The notes beneath the pieces were generated by a model. The model saw only the letters and a list, made by a program, of their open reading frames with translations. It was not told where the DNA came from and ran no database searches. A program made the position numbers and the translations under genes. This document shows positions 21,971 through 22,890 of a stretch of 22,890 bases of DNA, piece by piece (the first letter of the stretch is position 1; each line of letters begins with the position of its first letter). This DNA comes from Alphaproteobacteria bacterium UBA1002 (GTDB taxonomy: Bacteria > Pseudomonadota > Alphaproteobacteria > Rickettsiales > UBA998), in assembly GCA_002291845.1 (NCBI GenBank), contig DBAU01000077.1, positions 1-22,890 of the forward strand. The letters are read 5' to 3'.

Positions 21971-22228
21971 ATGAGTGATGATAAGAGTGATGAAAAAAAT
22001 TGCATCGACGTTGGCTTAGAACACTTTGATTTGTTTATAGATTATGCACTTAGTGTTCCACAAACGAGCACTTTGGGATCAATAAGAGATCAGCCAGGAG
22101 GACTGGAGACAATTCTTTCTTTGGCAAGTAATCTCGCTCAAACCATGGCTGCGAATTGCACTCTAGAAGAAGTGAGAAATTCCCTTGGTCAATTGCACAA
22201 TCCAGACAGGCCTGCACAAGGACGCTAG
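21971..22228 (+). CDS. Small acidic hypothetical protein
   Basis: An 85-residue protein with no recognised family. It is rich in Asp and Glu near the start (MSDDKSDEKN) and has a helical middle (GLETILSLASNLAQTMAAN). No signal peptide or membrane segment is seen. The ATG at 21971 follows a strong GGAGGG site; an upstream GTG at 21908 is unlikely. The coding region is clearly more AT-rich than its neighbours, suggesting recent acquisition or a rapidly evolving gene. It lies between the FAH gene and tRNA-Met. Function is unknown. Confidence 0.6.
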   Translation: MSDDKSDEKNCIDVGLEHFDLFIDYALSVPQTSTLGSIRDQPGGLETILSLASNLAQTMAANCTLEEVRNSLGQLHNPDRPAQGR

Positions 22229-22289
22229 ATTCCTGATAGCCGATGCCTTCTACTGCATTTAATCGTGTATAAATTCTAGGCTCGGGAAA

Positions 22290-22364
22290 TGGTGGCTGAG
22301 GAGGGATTTGAACCCCCGACCAAGGGATTATGATTCCCCTGCTCTACCGCTGAGCTACTCAGCC
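22290..22364 (-). tRNA. tRNA-Met(CAT), elongator type
   Basis: On the minus strand the sequence folds as a 75-nt tRNA including an encoded CCA. The acceptor is GGCTGAG/CTCAGCC with discriminator A. The D-arm is GCTC/GAGC; the anticodon arm is GGGGA-ATCATAA-TCCCT with anticodon CAT; the T-arm is GGGGG-TTCAAAT-CCCTC. The G1-C72 pair and the lack of three consecutive G-C pairs at 29-31 exclude an initiator tRNA. A lysidine-modified tRNA-Ile(CAT) cannot be fully excluded. Confidence 0.93.
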
Positions 22365-22434
22365 ACGTCTCTCTTGGAGGGGTGAAATCTAACCGTTTTG
22401 CCCTGCCTGTCAAGCAGTAAGCGTGGCTTGCCGT

Positions 22435-22833
22435 TTATAGCACCGTACGCAACATTTCCAGCACATCCTGAGCTTTTTCCTCTGCATAGATTTCCGCAGG
22501 ACCGCCCCATACCGGACGCGGCCATGCTGCATCAGACGGCTGGCGTGCAATCACATGTACATGAAGCTGACGCACCATATTGCCGAGCATCGCAATATTC
22601 ATTTTATACGCTTTCGTGTGTTTTTGCAGGGCCTGACTAACAAAGGCGATTTCATCGAGCAGGGTCTGGCGGTCAGCGGCCTGCAGGTCGGTCAGCTCGG
22701 CCATTGCCTCACGCCGGGGAATCAGCACCAGCCAGGGATAAAGCGCATTATTCATCAGGCGCACATGGCAGAGCGGCAGGTCACGCAGAAACAGGGTATC
22801 TTTTTCAAGTTGAGGATCGAGTTGGAAGGTCAT
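22435..22833 (-). CDS. HIT family protein
   Basis: A 132-residue nucleotide hydrolase/transferase-type protein of the histidine triad superfamily. It has FQLDPQLEKDTLFLRDLPLC at the N-terminus, WLVLIPRREAMAELTDL, and the triad region VRQLHVHVIARQ. The usual HxHxH motif reads Q89-L-H91-V-H93 here, so the first histidine is replaced by Gln while the central catalytic pair is kept; the same change is common in this alphaproteobacterial HIT subgroup. SDAAWPRPVWG downstream is also typical of that group. The ATG at 22833 is preferred over the upstream frame, which crosses a terminator hairpin. The substrate is unknown; nucleoside phosphoramidates or dinucleotides are usual. Confidence 0.88.
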   Translation of the reverse strand: MTFQLDPQLEKDTLFLRDLPLCHVRLMNNALYPWLVLIPRREAMAELTDLQAADRQTLLDEIAFVSQALQKHTKAYKMNIAMLGNMVRQLHVHVIARQPSDAAWPRPVWGGPAEIYAEEKAQDVLEMLRTVL

Positions 22834-22843
22834 GAGGCACCCA

Positions 22844-22877
22844 AAAAAATAACCGGCGCCGTCTTGCGAGGCGCCGG
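22844..22877 (-). terminator. Intrinsic terminator of a gene beyond the right edge
   Basis: Read on the minus strand, CCGGCGCC-N9-GGCGCCGG (22877-22853) forms an 8-bp GC-rich stem followed within three bases by a run of seven T (22850-22844 region). It ends a leftward gene that lies outside the window and sits 10 nt before the HIT start codon. Confidence 0.85.
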
Positions 22878-22890
22878 CTTCCAACCCAAC

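Overview
The window looks like chromosome of an alphaproteobacterium of moderate GC. The pointers are an ornithine decarboxylase preceded by a leader resembling the alphaproteobacterial speF RNA motif, an OxyR with the canonical cysteine pair, an alphaproteobacterial-type HIT protein, and dispersed CGTCATT...AATGACG-type palindromic repeats. The species cannot be fixed from the sequence alone.

Layout, left to right. (1) 1-4485: the 3' part of a metallophosphoesterase; a palindrome-rich spacer; an unplaced GYWAK-motif protein on the minus strand; a complete AbiEi/AbiEii type IV toxin-antitoxin operon with a visible promoter and an inverted-repeat operator; then a LigB-type extradiol dioxygenase and a TRIC/UPF0126 membrane protein. 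(2) About 4736-10400: a small integrative element. It begins at a 57-nt 3' fragment of a tRNA-Ser(TGA) gene into which the C-terminal codons of a large serine recombinase run. Next come two small phage-type genes, a cluster of about nine CCCAAACTTG-like repeats (candidate iterons), a RepA-like RecA-fold ATPase, and a rightward pair encoding an HNH endonuclease and a HEPN-like RxxxxH protein (candidate cargo or defence). The right end of the element is not visible. (3) 10745-13910: a redox block with an ArsR-family regulator and secreted YceI protein, convergent to ahpC-ahpD, which is divergent from oxyR. (4) 13901-18110: a two-gene RND efflux system (adaptor, then permease) without an outer-membrane channel gene. 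(5) 18260-20912: a polyamine block, with a structured leader, ornithine decarboxylase, two REP-like palindromes, a deoxyhypusine-synthase-like enzyme and a strong terminator. (6) 20986-22890: an FAH-family hydrolase/isomerase, a small orphan gene, tRNA-Met(CAT), a HIT protein, and the terminator of a gene beyond the right edge.

The most interesting items are these. First, the leader of the ornithine decarboxylase gene holds an unannotated 22-codon reading frame with its own Shine-Dalgarno sequence. Both arms of the leader's longest stem lie essentially inside that frame, which suggests leader-peptide control of polyamine synthesis. Second, the serine-recombinase element has a candidate replication module (iterons plus RepA-like ATPase) and an HNH/HEPN gene pair. 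Its repA and HNH genes appear to be fused head to head at their 5' ends. Third, the tRNA-Ser fragment lacks its 5' half, so the element has probably inserted beside, or recombined with, another element.
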